Notes under the pieces: model-generated
Told to the model about the DNA's origin: nothing
Databases searched by the model: none
What the model saw: the letters and a program-made list of their open reading frames with translations, nothing else
NCBI GenBank assembly: GCA_017305455.1
Contig: JAFKKO010000120.1
Span: 1-64,000 of the forward strand
Reading direction: 5' to 3'
Length of the DNA stretch: 64,000 bases
Origin: Hyphomicrobiales bacterium
GTDB taxonomy: Bacteria; Pseudomonadota; Alphaproteobacteria; Rhizobiales; Xanthobacteraceae
In this document: piece by piece, positions 1-7,726 of the stretch
Layout: each line of letters starts with the position of its first letter
Position numbering within the stretch: position 1 is the first letter of the stretch
Translations under genes and position numbers: made by a program

Positions 1-90
1 CTTGATGAGCTTCACCGCTTCCGCGATCGGGTAGAGCTTTTCGCGGTCGATGCCCTCGCGGGCCTTCACAAGCTTCTTTCCAACAGCCAT
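1..90 (-). CDS. rplA: 50S ribosomal protein L1, N-terminal part (runs off window)
   Basis: Only the first 30 residues lie in the window. They begin MAVGKKLVKAREGIDREKLY, the conserved start of bacterial L1. L1 forms the stalk near the E site of the large subunit and represses its own L11-L1 mRNA. It lies just downstream of rplK on the same strand, the normal L11-L1 order. The gene is cut by the window edge. Confidence 0.9.
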   Translation of the reverse strand, partial: MAVGKKLVKAREGIDREKLYPIAEAVKLIK

Positions 91-96
91 GACCGC

Positions 97-525
97 TTAC
101 CCCGCCACTTCCAGACCCATCGAACGGGCAGAGCCCTCGACCATCTTCACGGCCGCTTCGACGGTGTCGCAGTTGAGATCCTTCATCTTCTTCTCGGCGA
201 TCTCGCGCACCTGCGCACTCGTCACCTTGCCGGCCTTGTCGCGGCCCGGCGCCTTCGAGCCGGACTGGATCTTGGCCGCCTGCTTGAGGAAGTAGGACAT
301 CGGCGGCGTCTTCATCTCGAACGTGAAGGAGCGATCCGCATAAATGGTGATGACCACCGGAATCGGGGTGTTCTTCTCTTCCTTCGCGGTCTGCGCGTTG
401 AACGCCTTGCAGAATTCCATGATGTTGAGACCGCGCTGACCAAGCGCGGGGCCGATCGGTGGCGACGGGTTCGCCGCACCGGCCGGCACCTGAAGCTTCA
501 GGTATCCGGTCACTTTCTTCGCCAT
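97..525 (-). CDS. rplK: 50S ribosomal protein L11
   Basis: This 142-residue protein is full length for L11. It opens with [20 protein letters not shown] and carries the proline-rich [16 protein letters not shown] region of the N-terminal domain. The C-terminal half is the 23S rRNA-binding domain of the GTPase-associated centre. rplA follows after six bases and nusG lies about 170 bases upstream, the standard secE-nusG-rplK-rplA cluster. The gap before it holds an intergenic repeat. Confidence 0.97.
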   Translation of the reverse strand: MAKKVTGYLKLQVPAGAANPSPPIGPALGQRGLNIMEFCKAFNAQTAKEEKNTPIPVVITIYADRSFTFEMKTPPMSYFLKQAAKIQSGSKAPGRDKAGKVTSAQVREIAEKKMKDLNCDTVEAAVKMVEGSARSMGLEVAG

Positions 526-619
526 GTTGCACTCCTGTTAGTGGTGCGGCTCCGGACGGCTGGCGACCGCCCTCACCTCCCACGGATTTAAGGAAACAGC
601 TTTCGCCGCCTCCCCTTAA

Positions 620-686
620 CGTCATGCGCGGACTTGATCCGCGCATCCATCAAGATGGATTGCCGGGTCGAGCCCGGCAATGACAT
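620..686. repeat. Intergenic palindromic repeat (nusG-rplK gap)
   Basis: Two adjacent inverted repeats are visible, GCGCGGAcTTGAtCCGCGC and GCCGGGTCGAGCCCGGC, inside a block that starts CGTCATGCGC and ends GCAATGACA. Variants recur near 57.3, 60.8 and 62.4-62.7 kb. Such mosaic palindromes are common between genes in Bradyrhizobium and its relatives. It lies within the secE-nusG-rplK transcription unit. Confidence 0.7.
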
Positions 687-696
687 CCAGTGACGA

Positions 697-1227
697 TCAG
701 ACCTTCTCGACCTGACCGAATTCCAGTTCGACCGGCGTCGCGCGGCCGAAGATCGACACCGCAACCTTGACGCGCGAGCGGCCCTCGTCGACTTCCTCGA
801 CCACGCCGGAGAACGAGGCGAACGGGCCGTCGGCCACGCGCACGTTCTCGCCGACCTCGAACGACACCGACGCCTTCGGCCGCTCCACGCCCTCCTGCAC
901 CTGATGCAGGATACGCATCGCCTCGGCTTCGGAAATCGGCATCGGCTTGTTTTCAGCGCCGAGGAAGCCGGTCACCTTCGGCGTATTCTTGATCAGGTGG
1001 AAGGCCTCATCGGTGAGGTTCATCTTCACCAGCACGTAGCCGGGGAAGAACTTGCGCTCGGCATCGACCTTGCGGCCGCGGCGGACTTCCGTGACCTTCT
1101 CGGTCGGCACCAGCACCTGCTCGAACAGATCCTCCAGCCCGCGCTGCTTGGCCTGCTCGCGGATCGACTCGGAGACCTTCTTTTCGAAGTTCGAATAGGC
1201 GTGAACGATGTACCAGCGCATGCTCAT
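697..1227 (-). CDS. nusG: Transcription termination/antitermination protein NusG
   Basis: This 176-residue protein has the NusG N-terminal domain (WYIVHAYSNFEKKV at the start, then FPGYVLVKM) and a C-terminal KOW domain (VGENVRVADGPFASFSGVVEEV). It binds RNA polymerase and links it to Rho or the ribosome. secE lies 18 bases upstream and rplK follows. Length and order are typical. A start two codons later (MRWYIV) is equally possible. Confidence 0.97.
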   Translation of the reverse strand: MSMRWYIVHAYSNFEKKVSESIREQAKQRGLEDLFEQVLVPTEKVTEVRRGRKVDAERKFFPGYVLVKMNLTDEAFHLIKNTPKVTGFLGAENKPMPISEAEAMRILHQVQEGVERPKASVSFEVGENVRVADGPFASFSGVVEEVDEGRSRVKVAVSIFGRATPVELEFGQVEKV

Positions 1228-1245
1228 AATTTCAGTCCACGCCCG

Positions 1246-1437
1246 TTAGCGAATGCCCAGGATGAAGGTGATCACCATGCGGATCACCTGATCGGAGACG
1301 AAGAAGAAGATCGCAGCGAGGATGACCAGCACGAACACCATGATGGTGGTGATCAGCGTCTCGCGACGGGTCGGCCAGGTGACCTTGGAGGTCTCCGTGC
1401 GGACTTCCTGCAAGAATTTGAACGGGCTGAAAGCCAT
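1246..1437 (-). CDS. secE: Preprotein translocase subunit SecE
   Basis: This is a 63-residue single-span SecE of the short alphaproteobacterial type. It has the amphipathic segment PFKFLQEVRTETSKVTWPTRRE and then one transmembrane helix (TTIMVFVLVILAAIFFFVSD). It clamps SecY in the SecYEG channel. The start at 1437 gives the canonical N-terminus; longer upstream readings lack similarity. It is the first gene of the secE-nusG-rplK run. Confidence 0.95.
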   Translation of the reverse strand: MAFSPFKFLQEVRTETSKVTWPTRRETLITTIMVFVLVILAAIFFFVSDQVIRMVITFILGIR

Positions 1438-1701
1438 CGTGCGGTCCAGTGATCTGCTGCGCGAAGAATTGACGTAAACCGGACAGCCCTCGTGTGCGCC
1501 CAACCTCTTGTGAAGGATGAGCCGCCATGCGGGCTCGATTGTCCGGGGTTTGAAGCCGCGCCGGAAATCCGCGAAGCGGGCCGGCAGCGAGTGCCGCATC
1601 CCTACTTCAGGACGGGGGTTTGGTCAAGGCGGCCCCGGCCGCACCCGGTCCCCGGCGGACCGCGTTCCGGAACCGGCATCGGCGCTCCGCACGCCATAAG
1701 G

Positions 1702-1730
1702 TTGCAATTTACCTTGAATGGAGGTGTCAA
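1702..1730 (-). promoter_or_regulatory. Possible promoter for secE-nusG
   Basis: A perfect TTGACA lies on the minus strand at 1730-1725 with a poor -10 (TTGCAA, 1707-1702) 17 bases downstream. The 350-base gap 1438-1789 between secE and the divergent gene at 1790 holds no other recognisable feature. The placement is plausible but rests only on the -35 box. Confidence 0.3.
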
Positions 1731-1789
1731 GCTCTTACCCCCGTTAACCATCGCATTTCCGCTTTGCTCCGGTCCTGAGGAGAGCAGAA

Positions 1790-2047
1790 ATGTGGATCGC
1801 TATCGCCCTGATTGTCATCCTGATCGCGGGCGTCGCCCTGTGCATCGTCGCGTGGCTGTCATTGCTGTTCGGGACCGGCGAGACACCGCTCTGCCCGCGC
1901 TGCGGCGGGCGGACTCGGAAATTCCACATGAGGACCGCGAAGGCAGCCGAGCGGGTGGAATTCTATCGCTGCCGGGAATGCGGCAGCGACCCGACGCCGG
2001 ATAGCGCGCGACATTGGGCGAGAAGCCGGCTGAAGCCGCCGCAATAA
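1790..2047 (+). CDS. Small membrane-anchored zinc-ribbon protein
   Basis: This 85-residue product has an N-terminal transmembrane helix (IAIALIVILIAGVALCIVAW) and then two CxxC knuckles, CPRCGG near residue 35 and CRECG near residue 61. That arrangement is a zinc-ribbon facing the cytoplasm or periplasm. No named family is recognised. A GAGGAG Shine-Dalgarno site lies seven bases before the ATG. It is divergent from secE and stands alone before tRNA-Trp. Confidence 0.75.
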   Translation: MWIAIALIVILIAGVALCIVAWLSLLFGTGETPLCPRCGGRTRKFHMRTAKAAERVEFYRCRECGSDPTPDSARHWARSRLKPPQ

Positions 2048-2158
2048 GCCGCCAAATCAAGGCGTGGCGCCGCCGACGTCAAGGCGCGGCGATGATGTCC
2101 GGATGATGGATCTCAAGAGCTAAGTCTGGAAAATCCGGAAAACAGACTCCAAGCATGC

Positions 2159-2234
2159 TGGCAGGGGCGGCAGGGCTCGAACCCGCGACCCTCGGTTTTG
2201 GAGACCGATGCTCTACCAACTGAGCTACACCCCT
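2159..2234 (-). tRNA. tRNA-Trp (anticodon CCA)
   Basis: The minus strand folds as a full cloverleaf with acceptor AGGGGTG/CGCCCCT, a D-arm AGCTCAGTTGGTAGAGC, anticodon loop CTCCAAA with CCA, a T-arm with GGTTCGAGCC, and a genomically encoded CCA end. The trpT-secE-nusG association is the usual order. Confidence 0.97.
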
Positions 2235-2398
2235 GTATGGCGCCTCTATAGCGAACCGTTTCCGTCCCGTCACGTCCCCTTTGGAGTGTTTTTAAGGAAC
2301 TGTCCCGCAGCGGGACGCTGCCTTGACTCGGCAGCGAGGCGCTTTCTAATGGACCGTCCCTCTACACCAAACGCGACACAAGGGATCGGAAGCACGGC

Positions 2399-4108
2399 GT
2401 GAGACCATTCTCCTTCATCCGCCGCATGTCTCTGACCCAACGATTGCTCGCGCTGACGCTGGCGGCGTCCCTGCCCGGCCTGTTCGCGCTGGTCTATTCC
2501 TCGATCGACCTGCGCAACACCCGCTACGGTGAGGTGCGCGCCGAGGCGTTGCGCAACGTCCACTTCGTGGTGTCGGAAATCGACCAGATCTTCGACGGCG
2601 TCGAGGGCGTGCTGCACGCGGTGTCGCAGGCCTCCGAGGTGCATGCCGGCGACAAGGAAAGCTGCACCGACTACATCACGCGCGTACGCGCCCAGCTCCC
2701 GCAACTGACCTCGATCATCATCGCCGGCACGGACGGCGCGCTGCGCTGCTACAGCGAAGGCAGGCAGCCGCAGGTCAATCTCGCCGACCGCTTCTACTTC
2801 CGCGAGGCGATCGCAACACGCGCCTTCTCGATCGGCAACTACACCAGCAGCCGGGTGTCAGACCGCAATATCGTGCCGATGGCGCTGCCGGTGATCGAGA
2901 ACGGCGAAGTCGCCTATGTCATGGTCGCAGGGCTGAACATCGACTGGTTCGGCCAGCAGATCCGCGACCGCGGCCTCGCCCGCGGCAGCACCATCACCGT
3001 CGCCGACCGCAACGGCATCATCATCGCGCGCGAGCCCAATCCGGAAAAGTACGTCGGCACCATGATTGCGACGCGTTACGTCAAGTTCTTGTCGGAGCGG
3101 GCCGATACGCACGAGGTCGAGGGCCGCGACGGCATCGCGCGCATTCTTGCCTTCGTGCCCGCGCCGGAGACGCCGTTCGGCCTCTATGTGTCGAGCGGCA
3201 TCTCGCGCGAGGAATCGTTCGGTCCGATCGACCGCGCGCTGCGCAACAGCCTGTTGCTGTTCGGGCTTGGCGCCTGCGCCGCCTTCTTCCTGACCTGGAT
3301 GGTCGGCGAAGGCATCATCCGCCGCCCCTTGATGCTGATGGTGGCGACCGCCGAGGCGTGGCGGCGCGGCTATGATTCGGCGCGCACCGGCATCACCAAC
3401 CGCAGCGACGAGATCGGCATTCTCGGCCAGACCATCGACCGCCTGATGGACGAGAACGCGCGGCGCGAAGAGGAACGCGAGCTGTCCGAATCCCGCCGCG
3501 AGATTCTGGTCCACGAACTCGCCCATCGGGTCAAGAACACGCTCGCCACCGTGCAGTCGATCGCGAGCCTCTCCTTCCGCGACAGCCAGGGGCCCGAAGC
3601 GCTGCGCGGCTTCCAGGAACGGTTGCAGGCGCTGGTGCGCAGCCACGACCTGCTGACGCGGCGCAACTGGGAGCACGCCGATCTGCTCGAAGTCGCGGAA
3701 GCCGCCCTCGCCCCGGCCCGCGAGGACGGCGCGCACCGCATCACGCTGAAGGGCCCGCGGGTCGATCTCACCTCGGCGACCGTGGTGCCGATGGCGATGA
3801 TCCTCCACGAATTGTGCACCAACGCGATGAAATACGGCGCGCTCGCCACCGAGCACGGCAAGATCACGGTGGAGTGGACCGCAAGCCAGGAACCGCGCGG
3901 CACGCTGATCGATCTTCTCTGGAGCGAGAGCGAGGGCCCGCCGGTGGAGCCGCCGACGCATGAGGGCTTCGGCTCCAAACTGATCGCAAGCCTGACGCAG
4001 CAGATGAACGGCGGTTACGAAATCAACTATCCGCGCAGCGGCATCATCTGCAGGATCCGCCTCATCGCGCCGTGCGCCCAACCGCGCGAGGACGACGGCA
4101 CGGCGTGA
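2399..4108 (+). CDS. Membrane-bound HWE-family sensor histidine kinase
   Basis: This 569-residue kinase starts with a transmembrane helix (LLALTLAASLPGLFALVYSS) and a ~240-residue extracytoplasmic sensor of the Cache type. A second helix (LLLFGLGACAAFFLTWMVG), a HAMP-like linker and a coiled coil follow. The kinase core has HELAHRVKNTLATVQSIA with the phosphoacceptor His near residue 376, and the N-box HELCTNAMKYGAL; these are HWE/HisKA_2 hallmarks. Such kinases often act in general stress or light responses. No partner regulator is adjacent. The GTG at 2399 is weak; ATG 2426 (MSLTQRLLAL) is an alternative start. Confidence 0.9.
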   Translation: MRPFSFIRRMSLTQRLLALTLAASLPGLFALVYSSIDLRNTRYGEVRAEALRNVHFVVSEIDQIFDGVEGVLHAVSQASEVHAGDKESCTDYITRVRAQLPQLTSIIIAGTDGALRCYSEGRQPQVNLADRFYFREAIATRAFSIGNYTSSRVSDRNIVPMALPVIENGEVAYVMVAGLNIDWFGQQIRDRGLARGSTITVADRNGIIIAREPNPEKYVGTMIATRYVKFLSERADTHEVEGRDGIARILAFVPAPETPFGLYVSSGISREESFGPIDRALRNSLLLFGLGACAAFFLTWMVGEGIIRRPLMLMVATAEAWRRGYDSARTGITNRSDEIGILGQTIDRLMDENARREEERELSESRREILVHELAHRVKNTLATVQSIASLSFRDSQGPEALRGFQERLQALVRSHDLLTRRNWEHADLLEVAEAALAPAREDGAHRITLKGPRVDLTSATVVPMAMILHELCTNAMKYGALATEHGKITVEWTASQEPRGTLIDLLWSESEGPPVEPPTHEGFGSKLIASLTQQMNGGYEINYPRSGIICRIRLIAPCAQPREDDGTA

Positions 4109-4410
4109 GATGAATGTCCCAGGTGCGAATGTCCCAGGTGCCCTGAGCCGCGAAGGGGATCCAGGTGTTCGGCCTGCAACTGCCGCCCCCTCACCCGATT
4201 TCACGAAACGTCGCGTGTTTATGAATTAAACTCCTGGGTTCCGACACAATTTACAAAAACCCTGCAAAATAGGCCTTGGCGGCAAGGAACCCTGCGACAC
4301 AATAACAATTAATTACGATTGAATATATATTAAATCGGGTATTTAATTTGTTTAATCCGGAACTGCCCGTCGCGCCGCCCTTTCCGCCCGCAGATTGAGG
4401 AGTGCCACCG
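4109..4410. other. Intergenic region before the Hint gene, AT-rich
   Basis: No gene is seen. It contains a short direct repeat, GAATGTCCCAGGTG, twice near 4113-4141, and an AT-rich tract (4300-4355) that contrasts with the GC-rich surroundings and could hold the promoter of the Hint gene. Confidence 0.4.
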
Positions 4411-5226
4411 ATGAACCGCCGTCCCGTCACAAGTCCTGCACGCCGTCACTTCATGGGTATCGTTGCCGCCGGCGCAGGAAGGCTATCGACGATCGCAATC
4501 GCCTCGTCATTGCTTGCGGTCACCAAAACAAAAACCGCCGACGCAATGGGCTTGTTTCCTCGGGACGATCCCAATGGACCCAGCCCTCATTGCTTTGCGC
4601 AAGGAACGCTGATCCGGACGGCGGACGGCGAAACGCCCGTGGAAGATCTGGCGGTCGGCGCTTTCGTCATGACGACCAACGGCGCACGGCCGGTCAAATG
4701 GATCGGCCGGCAAGTCATGAGCAGGAATGGCTCGGCCTGCTGGCATCCGAGCGTCGTGCCGGTCCGGGTCTCGCGCTTTGCGATCGACGATCAGACTCCG
4801 CAGCGGGACTTGTATCTGTCGCAGGAACACTGCCTCTTGATCGACGGGGCCCTCATCCCCGTGAAATACCTTGTCAACGGATGTTCGATCGCGTTCGACG
4901 AGGATGCGAAAAGCTCCGAAACCATCGCGTATTTCTGCGTCGAGCTCGACACTCATGAAGCCGTGTTTGCGGAAGGCGCCGCCGCCGAAACGTTTCGACA
5001 CTGGGGCGGTCGGCTCACCTGGGATAATCTCGAGGACTACCGGGAGCTTTACGGCACCGAGCATGAGGTGACGCCGGCATTCGCGCCGATTTACCGCTAC
5101 AGCGGCGGCCGCGCAGAGGTGGGCGGCTTGCTCCGGCTGGCAGCTTCCCGCTTCGTCGATGTGCGCGATCCGATCCAGATTGCTCATGACCGGATCGCGG
5201 CGCGTGCAATGGCGAGAGCGGCCTGA
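4411..5226 (+). CDS. Hint-domain (hedgehog/intein-type) protein with twin-arginine-like leader
   Basis: This 271-residue protein opens with RRPVTSPARRHFMG and a hydrophobic run, resembling a Tat or Sec leader. It then has CFAQGTLIRTADGETPVEDL, the N-terminal block of a Hint domain, whose Cys would be the autoprocessing nucleophile, and LYLSQEHCLLIDG, matching the later Hint block with its His. The start at 4411 has GAGGAG nine bases upstream. In alphaproteobacteria, Hint_2 domains occur alone or at the end of secreted proteins. The substrate is unknown. It is the last chromosomal gene before the prophage. Confidence 0.8.
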   Translation: MNRRPVTSPARRHFMGIVAAGAGRLSTIAIASSLLAVTKTKTADAMGLFPRDDPNGPSPHCFAQGTLIRTADGETPVEDLAVGAFVMTTNGARPVKWIGRQVMSRNGSACWHPSVVPVRVSRFAIDDQTPQRDLYLSQEHCLLIDGALIPVKYLVNGCSIAFDEDAKSSETIAYFCVELDTHEAVFAEGAAAETFRHWGGRLTWDNLEDYRELYGTEHEVTPAFAPIYRYSGGRAEVGGLLRLAASRFVDVRDPIQIAHDRIAARAMARAA

Positions 5227-5267
5227 CCGGCCGGCAGCGTCAACCGCAACGGATATCAGGGAGGGAT

Positions 5268-5341
5268 TGGAGCGGGTGAAGGGAATCGAACCCTCGTATT
5301 CAGCTTGGAAGGCTGCTGCTCTACCATTGAGCTACACCCGC
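5268..5341 (-). tRNA. tRNA-Gly (anticodon TCC), prophage target
   Basis: The minus strand gives an intact cloverleaf: acceptor GCGGGTG/CACCCGC, D-arm AGCTCAATGGTAGAGC, anticodon loop CTTCCAA (TCC), T-arm GGTTCGATTCC, and an encoded CCA. Positions 1-40 of the tRNA come from the 41-bp att repeat, so the mature tRNA is restored by the phage copy. Everything upstream of the tRNA, including its promoter, is now phage DNA. Confidence 0.97.
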
Positions 5342-5342
5342 G
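5302..5342. repeat. attL core (41 bp)
   Basis: The 41 bases beginning AGCTTGGAAGGCTGCTG and ending CTACACCCGCG are identical to 45504-45544. They cover the tRNA-Gly 5' end through the anticodon loop plus one base upstream. Outside the repeat the two ends differ at once (C/A before, A/T after). Confidence 0.95.
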
Positions 5343-5448
5343 AAACGCGACTAGCGCGCTGATTTGATTGCCATTACTGGCGCACAAGTGCAAGGCGCAA
5401 AACGCCTCGAAGTAGAACGAAATAGCGCCAAACGGAGATTTCCTAACC

Positions 5449-5470
5449 AAAAGTCCCGTGGAAAGTCCCG
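5449..5470 (+). promoter_or_regulatory. Candidate integrase arm-type sites, left end
   Basis: AAAAGTCCCG (5449-5458) and AAAGTCCCG (5462-5470) place AGTCCCG twice with 12-bp spacing, about 110 bp inside attL. The same pair with the same spacing lies 64 bp inside attR. Tyrosine integrases of the lambda type bind such paired arm sites on both sides of the core. Confidence 0.55.
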
Positions 5471-5485
5471 CACGATTCCTGGCTT

Positions 5486-5513
5486 TTGTTCACGGCCTGT
5501 CCCACCCTATTAT
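5486..5513 (+). promoter_or_regulatory. Candidate promoter for left-end plus-strand operon
   Basis: TTGTTC (5486-5491), a 16-base spacer and TATTAT (5508-5513) precede the ATG at 5521 by about seven bases. Transcription would begin at or next to the start codon, giving a leaderless or near-leaderless mRNA. Confidence 0.45.
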
Positions 5514-5520
5514 AAGGGCC

Positions 5521-5640
5521 ATGCGCCCCAGCCCCCTCTCCAAGATCCTCGACGAAGACCGTATCGGCTATATCGAGGAGCATGGATCGAGGGATAGGCC
5601 GGTGAAGAAGCGCAAAGGGAAGAAAAGTGAAGCTTGCTGA
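5521..5640 (+). CDS. Small basic protein, function unknown
   Basis: This is a 39-residue product starting MRPSPLSKILDEDRIGYIEE and ending in a Lys/Arg-rich tail (PVKKRKGKKSE). It overlaps the next gene by 14 bases. There is no Shine-Dalgarno site, but a promoter lies immediately upstream, so leaderless translation is possible. It heads a three-gene plus-strand unit between attL and the lysis genes. Confidence 0.4.
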   Translation: MRPSPLSKILDEDRIGYIEEHGSRDRPVKKRKGKKSEAC

Positions 5641-5845
5641 CCTGATTCCCTTTCGCCCTCGCCGCACCCTGTCCCGCTACGCCGACGACAAGGCGGTGAA
5701 GGACTTCGAGACTGTAGCGCGGGACAAGGGGCTGCTGCCGAAGAAGTCCGCCTTCGATGTCGCGATGGAAGATGAAGCCAGAGAACGCGATGCCTATATC
5801 GCCGAGATCGAGAAGCTAACCGGCAAGAAGCCGCCCATCACATGA
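5627..5845 (+). CDS. Hypothetical phage protein
   Basis: This 72-residue soluble acidic/basic protein begins at GTG 5627 (MKLADLIPFRPRRTLSRYAD). It overlaps the following gene by ATGA, which indicates translational coupling. No family is recognised. It lies in a small plus-strand unit at the left prophage end and is convergent with the lysis genes, so it is probably expressed separately from the late operon. Confidence 0.55.
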   Translation: MKLADLIPFRPRRTLSRYADDKAVKDFETVARDKGLLPKKSAFDVAMEDEARERDAYIAEIEKLTGKKPPIT

Positions 5846-6120
5846 CCAAGAAAATGAACCGTTTGGCGGCGCAGGAATGGGCTGAGGAACGTGCTCGCAA
5901 AGAGCGGGAGGAAGCTGAGGCCGCGCGGCTAAAAGCCGATCTAGAGGCCCTGCGGTCGCTCAGGAGCCGCCTCCTGAATAACTGGCGCGGTGAAGCATCC
6001 GAGAAGCTGCGCGACGCGATCGACGACTACGCCGGCCACCTGACAGGCGACCGGGAATTTCTTTGGTCAAAGGACGGACGGCAGCTTTCTCAAGGCACAA
6101 AAAAAGACCCGACGCCATGA
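5842..6120 (+). CDS. Hypothetical coiled-coil phage protein
   Basis: The protein has 92 residues. Residues 8-50 are rich in Ala, Glu and Arg (EERARKEREEAEAARLKADL) and should form a coiled coil. The C-terminus is hydrophilic. It is coupled to the preceding gene by an ATGA overlap. No function can be named. The convergent end of the minus-strand late operon lies 70 bases downstream. Confidence 0.55.
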   Translation: MTKKMNRLAAQEWAEERARKEREEAEAARLKADLEALRSLRSRLLNNWRGEASEKLRDAIDDYAGHLTGDREFLWSKDGRQLSQGTKKDPTP

Positions 6121-6190
6121 AGCGCCGGGCCAGTCTAGGGGAGGTTGCCTGATAACCGTCAGGCGGCGGATTACCCCAACGGGGCAAATT

Positions 6191-6259
6191 TCACATCGCC
6201 ATGGCGATCATCGCAGCCGTCGCAAGCACGACGACGATCCAGCCACGGCGGTTGATCAT
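6191..6259 (-). CDS. 22-residue hydrophobic peptide at end of lysis operon
   Basis: An ATG shares its A with the TGA of the CHAP gene (TGATG), so translation is probably coupled. The peptide, MINRRGWIVVVLATAAMIAM plus AM, has a positively charged start and then a single hydrophobic helix. It could be a membrane peptide of the lysis cassette. It is too short for family recognition. A weak hairpin (6147-6152/6159-6164) lies just beyond. Confidence 0.35.
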   Translation of the reverse strand: MINRRGWIVVVLATAAMIAMAM

Positions 6260-6822
6260 CAGCCCGGCACCCGGAACGCGATCGGCCGCTTGTGATACGG
6301 TCCGATCTGCCAAGCCTGGCGGCGTGACGACGGGTTGAGATAGATCACGGTCCCATCAGGCCGCACCGAATGAACGATGGCGACATGGCCGCCTCTCCGG
6401 CCGCGCGAGAACACCGCGACCGCGCCGGGTCTCGGCGTCGATGCATGCCCCCACGACAGATACGACTTGGCGAGCGCGGATCCGGTGCCACGGATGCCGC
6501 GGCGGGCAAGCTCGGCGCCGACATTGAGGGCACAGACAAGACGACCTCGAATGAACCGTGCTCCTTCCGCCGCCGAGCTTGTCGGCACGCCGAACGGCAT
6601 GGCGTCGTAAAGCTGCTGGCCACGGGCACGGCGCGCCGCCTCCTTCCGACCTGCTTTGTCCCGTTTTTCTGCATCAAATGATGCAGAGAATTGGGACATC
6701 CCGCACACCGGATGCAGGACGGTGCCGGTCTCGATACAGGTGGTCGCCCGGTGACGCTGGCGAGCCTCAGCATCCGATGCCGCGCAGACAAGCGCCAGCA
6801 TCGCGATAATCGCGATTCTCAT
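6259..6822 (-). CDS. Exported CHAP-type cysteine hydrolase
   Basis: This 187-residue protein has an N-terminal signal peptide (MRIAIIAMLALVCAASDAEA). The C-terminal half looks like a CHAP/NlpC-type amidase, with a Cys in GRLVCALNVGAEL (C97) and a His in RRGGHVAIVHSV (H146), plus PRPGAVAVFSR between them. Such enzymes cut peptidoglycan peptides. It is the second wall hydrolase of the cassette, with its own signal peptide, unlike the leaderless GH24 endolysin. It could act on the host wall during lysis or stay in the periplasm. Confidence 0.65.
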   Translation of the reverse strand: MRIAIIAMLALVCAASDAEARQRHRATTCIETGTVLHPVCGMSQFSASFDAEKRDKAGRKEAARRARGQQLYDAMPFGVPTSSAAEGARFIRGRLVCALNVGAELARRGIRGTGSALAKSYLSWGHASTPRPGAVAVFSRGRRGGHVAIVHSVRPDGTVIYLNPSSRRQAWQIGPYHKRPIAFRVPG

Positions 6823-6849
6823 TTCAATACCTCGGATTTTTTAGGGTGG

Positions 6850-7125
6850 TTACTTGGCTGCGTCTCGCCGGATCAGGCTTTTCACGTCAGCCTTGATTTC
6901 GGCTAGGTCGCGCTGGGCCGATTCCACACGGCTTTCAACGCGGGTGAGCCGGTCGGACTGCACAGGGGCGGCGACGGTGACGGCCGCCGATGCTTTTTCG
7001 AGAACGTTGACGCGCTCATTGATGCCGGCCATCCACCAGACGAAAGTCCCGGTCTGGACGGCGATAGCGAAAATCATCGCGAGCGGGATTTTTCGGTCAA
7101 CCGTCCAGTTTCCTTCCTCGTGCAT
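6850..7125 (-). CDS. Small membrane/coiled-coil protein of the lysis cassette
   Basis: This 91-residue protein has one transmembrane helix near residues 14-34 (LAMIFAIAVQTGTFVWWMAG) and then a coiled coil (RLTRVESRVESAQRDLAEIKADVKSLIRR). The architecture resembles small phage membrane proteins placed next to holins. It starts almost directly after the o-spanin stop. It may be an accessory holin, antiholin or lysis regulator; the sequence does not decide. Confidence 0.6.
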   Translation of the reverse strand: MHEEGNWTVDRKIPLAMIFAIAVQTGTFVWWMAGINERVNVLEKASAAVTVAAPVQSDRLTRVESRVESAQRDLAEIKADVKSLIRRDAAK

Positions 7126-7126
7126 G

Positions 7127-7366
7127 TCAGTTCACCCGGCACGCATCGCGGAGCCTGCCGTAATCACTGACAAGCTGTTTCGTCGGGGAGCCATCCGGGA
7201 GCTTGGCGAGTTCGCCGGCTGCCTTTGACTGGAACGCCTTGCTGTACGAGGTAAGCGGAGGGCACCCCGAGGCCGTCTGGCAATTAGAAAGAAGCATCGC
7301 GGAGACGGCTAACAACGTCGTCCGGGTCGCGATGCTCAGCAATAATTTCCGCCTGCTTTGCCGCAT
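7127..7366 (-). CDS. Rz1-like outer-membrane spanin lipoprotein (o-spanin)
   Basis: This 79-residue product has a basic start, a hydrophobic segment (TTLLAVSAMLL) and a lipobox-like LSNC. After that it is short and ends KQLVSDYGRLRDACRVN. It begins inside the preceding spanin gene and overlaps it by 83 bases in another frame, the embedded Rz/Rz1 arrangement. The lipobox is not ideal (LSNC rather than LAGC), so lipidation is likely but not certain. Confidence 0.65.
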   Translation of the reverse strand: MRQSRRKLLLSIATRTTLLAVSAMLLSNCQTASGCPPLTSYSKAFQSKAAGELAKLPDGSPTKQLVSDYGRLRDACRVN

Positions 7367-7502
7367 GTGTCTGATCCTTGATCGTGGTGGCGTCCCTTGC
7401 GGCCTGCGCGGCCCTCGCCTCGCGAACCAGCAGCCAGATCAACAGGCCGATGATCGCGAGGAAGATGAGCGCGCCCCCGCCTACAGCGAGGTATGTGCTC
7501 AT
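7284..7502 (-). CDS. Rz-like inner-membrane spanin (i-spanin)
   Basis: This 72-residue protein has an N-terminal transmembrane anchor (LAVGGGALIFLAIIGLLIWL) and then a charged periplasmic helix (REARAAQAARDATTIKDQTH). It overlaps the holin stop by ATGA and contains the start of the o-spanin gene. Together the two would fuse inner and outer membranes at the last step of lysis. Confidence 0.7.
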   Translation of the reverse strand: MSTYLAVGGGALIFLAIIGLLIWLLVREARAAQAARDATTIKDQTHAAKQAEIIAEHRDPDDVVSRLRDASF

Positions 7503-7672
7503 GCGCTTGGCGACTTGGCGCGAGCCACGAGGCCCCAGACGGCCACGAAGATGGTGCCGATCGCGCCGACTACCGCGGTCACGGTATCGGCGTCGATGTA
7601 GCCCTTGGTCGTGGCCCACGAGCCAGCGGCGATGAGCGCATAGCGAATGATCTGCCAGATCGAGTCTGCCAT
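7499..7672 (-). CDS. Holin-like small membrane protein
   Basis: This 57-residue protein (MADSIWQIIRYALIAAGSWA at its N-terminus) has two short hydrophobic segments, IIRYALIAAGSWATTKGY and VTAVVGAIGTIFVAVWGLVA, with a basic tail ARAKSPSA. Size, two-helix topology and position between the endolysin and the spanins fit a small phage holin of the PAM3_gp28 type. Its last bases overlap the i-spanin start. Confidence 0.75.
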   Translation of the reverse strand: MADSIWQIIRYALIAAGSWATTKGYIDADTVTAVVGAIGTIFVAVWGLVARAKSPSA

Positions 7673-7726
7673 TGTAGTTCTCCAATGATGTTGAGGATTT
7701 GCGCAGGAGGCCGCCTGCGCGCGGGA

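Noticed and set aside
2858-4204. A 448-codon frame opposite the HWE histidine kinase
   Set aside because: Arginine- and histidine-rich antisense of an unambiguous kinase; such frames are common in GC-rich DNA.
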